In this document: in pieces, positions 32,215-32,256 of the stretch | How positions within the stretch are numbered: the first letter of the stretch is position 1 | How the letters are laid out: every line of letters starts with the position of its first letter | NCBI GenBank assembly: GCA_944323535.1 | Contig: CALUSW010000017.1 | Coordinates: 1-32,256, forward strand | Reading direction: 5' to 3' | DNA: 32,256 bases | From: Candidatus Gastranaerophilales bacterium | GTDB taxonomy: Bacteria; Cyanobacteriota; Vampirovibrionia; Gastranaerophilales; Gastranaerophilaceae | Made by a program: the position numbers and the translations under genes | The notes under the pieces: model-generated | Seen by the model: only the letters and a program-made list of their open reading frames with translations | What the model was told of the DNA's origin: nothing | Database searches by the model: none

Positions 32215-32256
32215 CTTATTGATTACAATCACTTCATCTACGCTTACATTTCCATT
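32206..32256 (-). CDS. 3' end of a minus-strand gene (partial)
   Basis: The minus strand is open from the window edge to TAA at 32208-32206, giving 16 residues that end V-D-E-V-I-V-I-N-K-I-K. The stop lies at the terminator stem, as for a real gene end. Too little is visible to name it. Confidence 0.4.
   Translation of the reverse strand, partial: NGNVSVDEVIVINKIK

Noticed and set aside
1-32256. CRISPR array, rRNA operon, insertion sequence with inverted ends
   Set aside because: I looked for regularly spaced repeats, rRNA sequence and transposase genes, and saw none.

Overview
The window is AT-rich (by eye roughly one third G+C), with Lys/Asn/Ile/Glu-rich proteins, short gaps, many start/stop overlaps and sigma70-type promoters. 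Gene content and the style of the small hypothetical membrane proteins suggest a host-associated, non-photosynthetic relative of the cyanobacteria (Gastranaerophilales / Vampirovibrionia, 'Melainabacteria'). That placement is an impression from protein style, not a proof. No rRNA or core marker phylogeny is available here.

Layout. (1) 1-1667 (+): the 3' part of a fused NapH/NapG-like multi-[4Fe-4S] protein with an internal twin-arginine motif, then tatA and tatC. (2) 1713-2752 (+): a membrane protein of unknown function split into two frames at an A-AAA-AAG slippery heptamer. Its promoter has a near-palindrome between the -35 and -10 boxes and seems to give an almost leaderless mRNA. (3) 2860-5702 (+): trkA-trkH potassium uptake. 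(4) 5741-8846 (+): a three-gene cluster of unknown function: a membrane-anchored vWA protein, a polytopic membrane protein with an FHA-like N-terminus, and a zinc-ribbon/TonB-C-like membrane protein. (5) 8836-19804 (-): one long operon, pyrK-pyrD-pyrE-pyrB-pyrC-pyrF::carA-carB, a possible 48-aa ORF, then aroA. All steps of de novo UMP synthesis are present and pyrF is fused to carA. Upstream is a good promoter, a 12-codon leader ORF, a U-run and a terminator-like hairpin just before pyrK, which together resemble a pyrL/pyrBI-type UTP-sensing attenuator. (6) 20124-24070 (+): divergent operon of a GH77 4-alpha-glucanotransferase, queD, uppP and a purine nucleoside phosphorylase. (7) 24080-30232: an unrecognised protein (-), a formyltransferase-fold protein, a YhaM-like OB/HD nuclease, a secreted protein and a PncC/CinA-like amidohydrolase (+), lepB and a polyprenyl diphosphate synthase (-), and two small membrane proteins (+). 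(8) 30289-32256: tRNA-Gly(GCC) with its promoter and terminator, followed by a stretch that looks acquired: a winged-helix remnant, an unknown membrane protein, a RelE/HigB-like toxin with a putative antitoxin, a shared terminator, and the 3' end of a minus-strand gene.

The most interesting items are the pyr leader/attenuator, the PyrF-CarA fusion, the slippery-site split gene with its operator-like palindrome, the vWA/FHA/TonB-C gene trio, and the accessory stretch behind the tRNA. Homology statements come from recognised motifs; no database search was possible.
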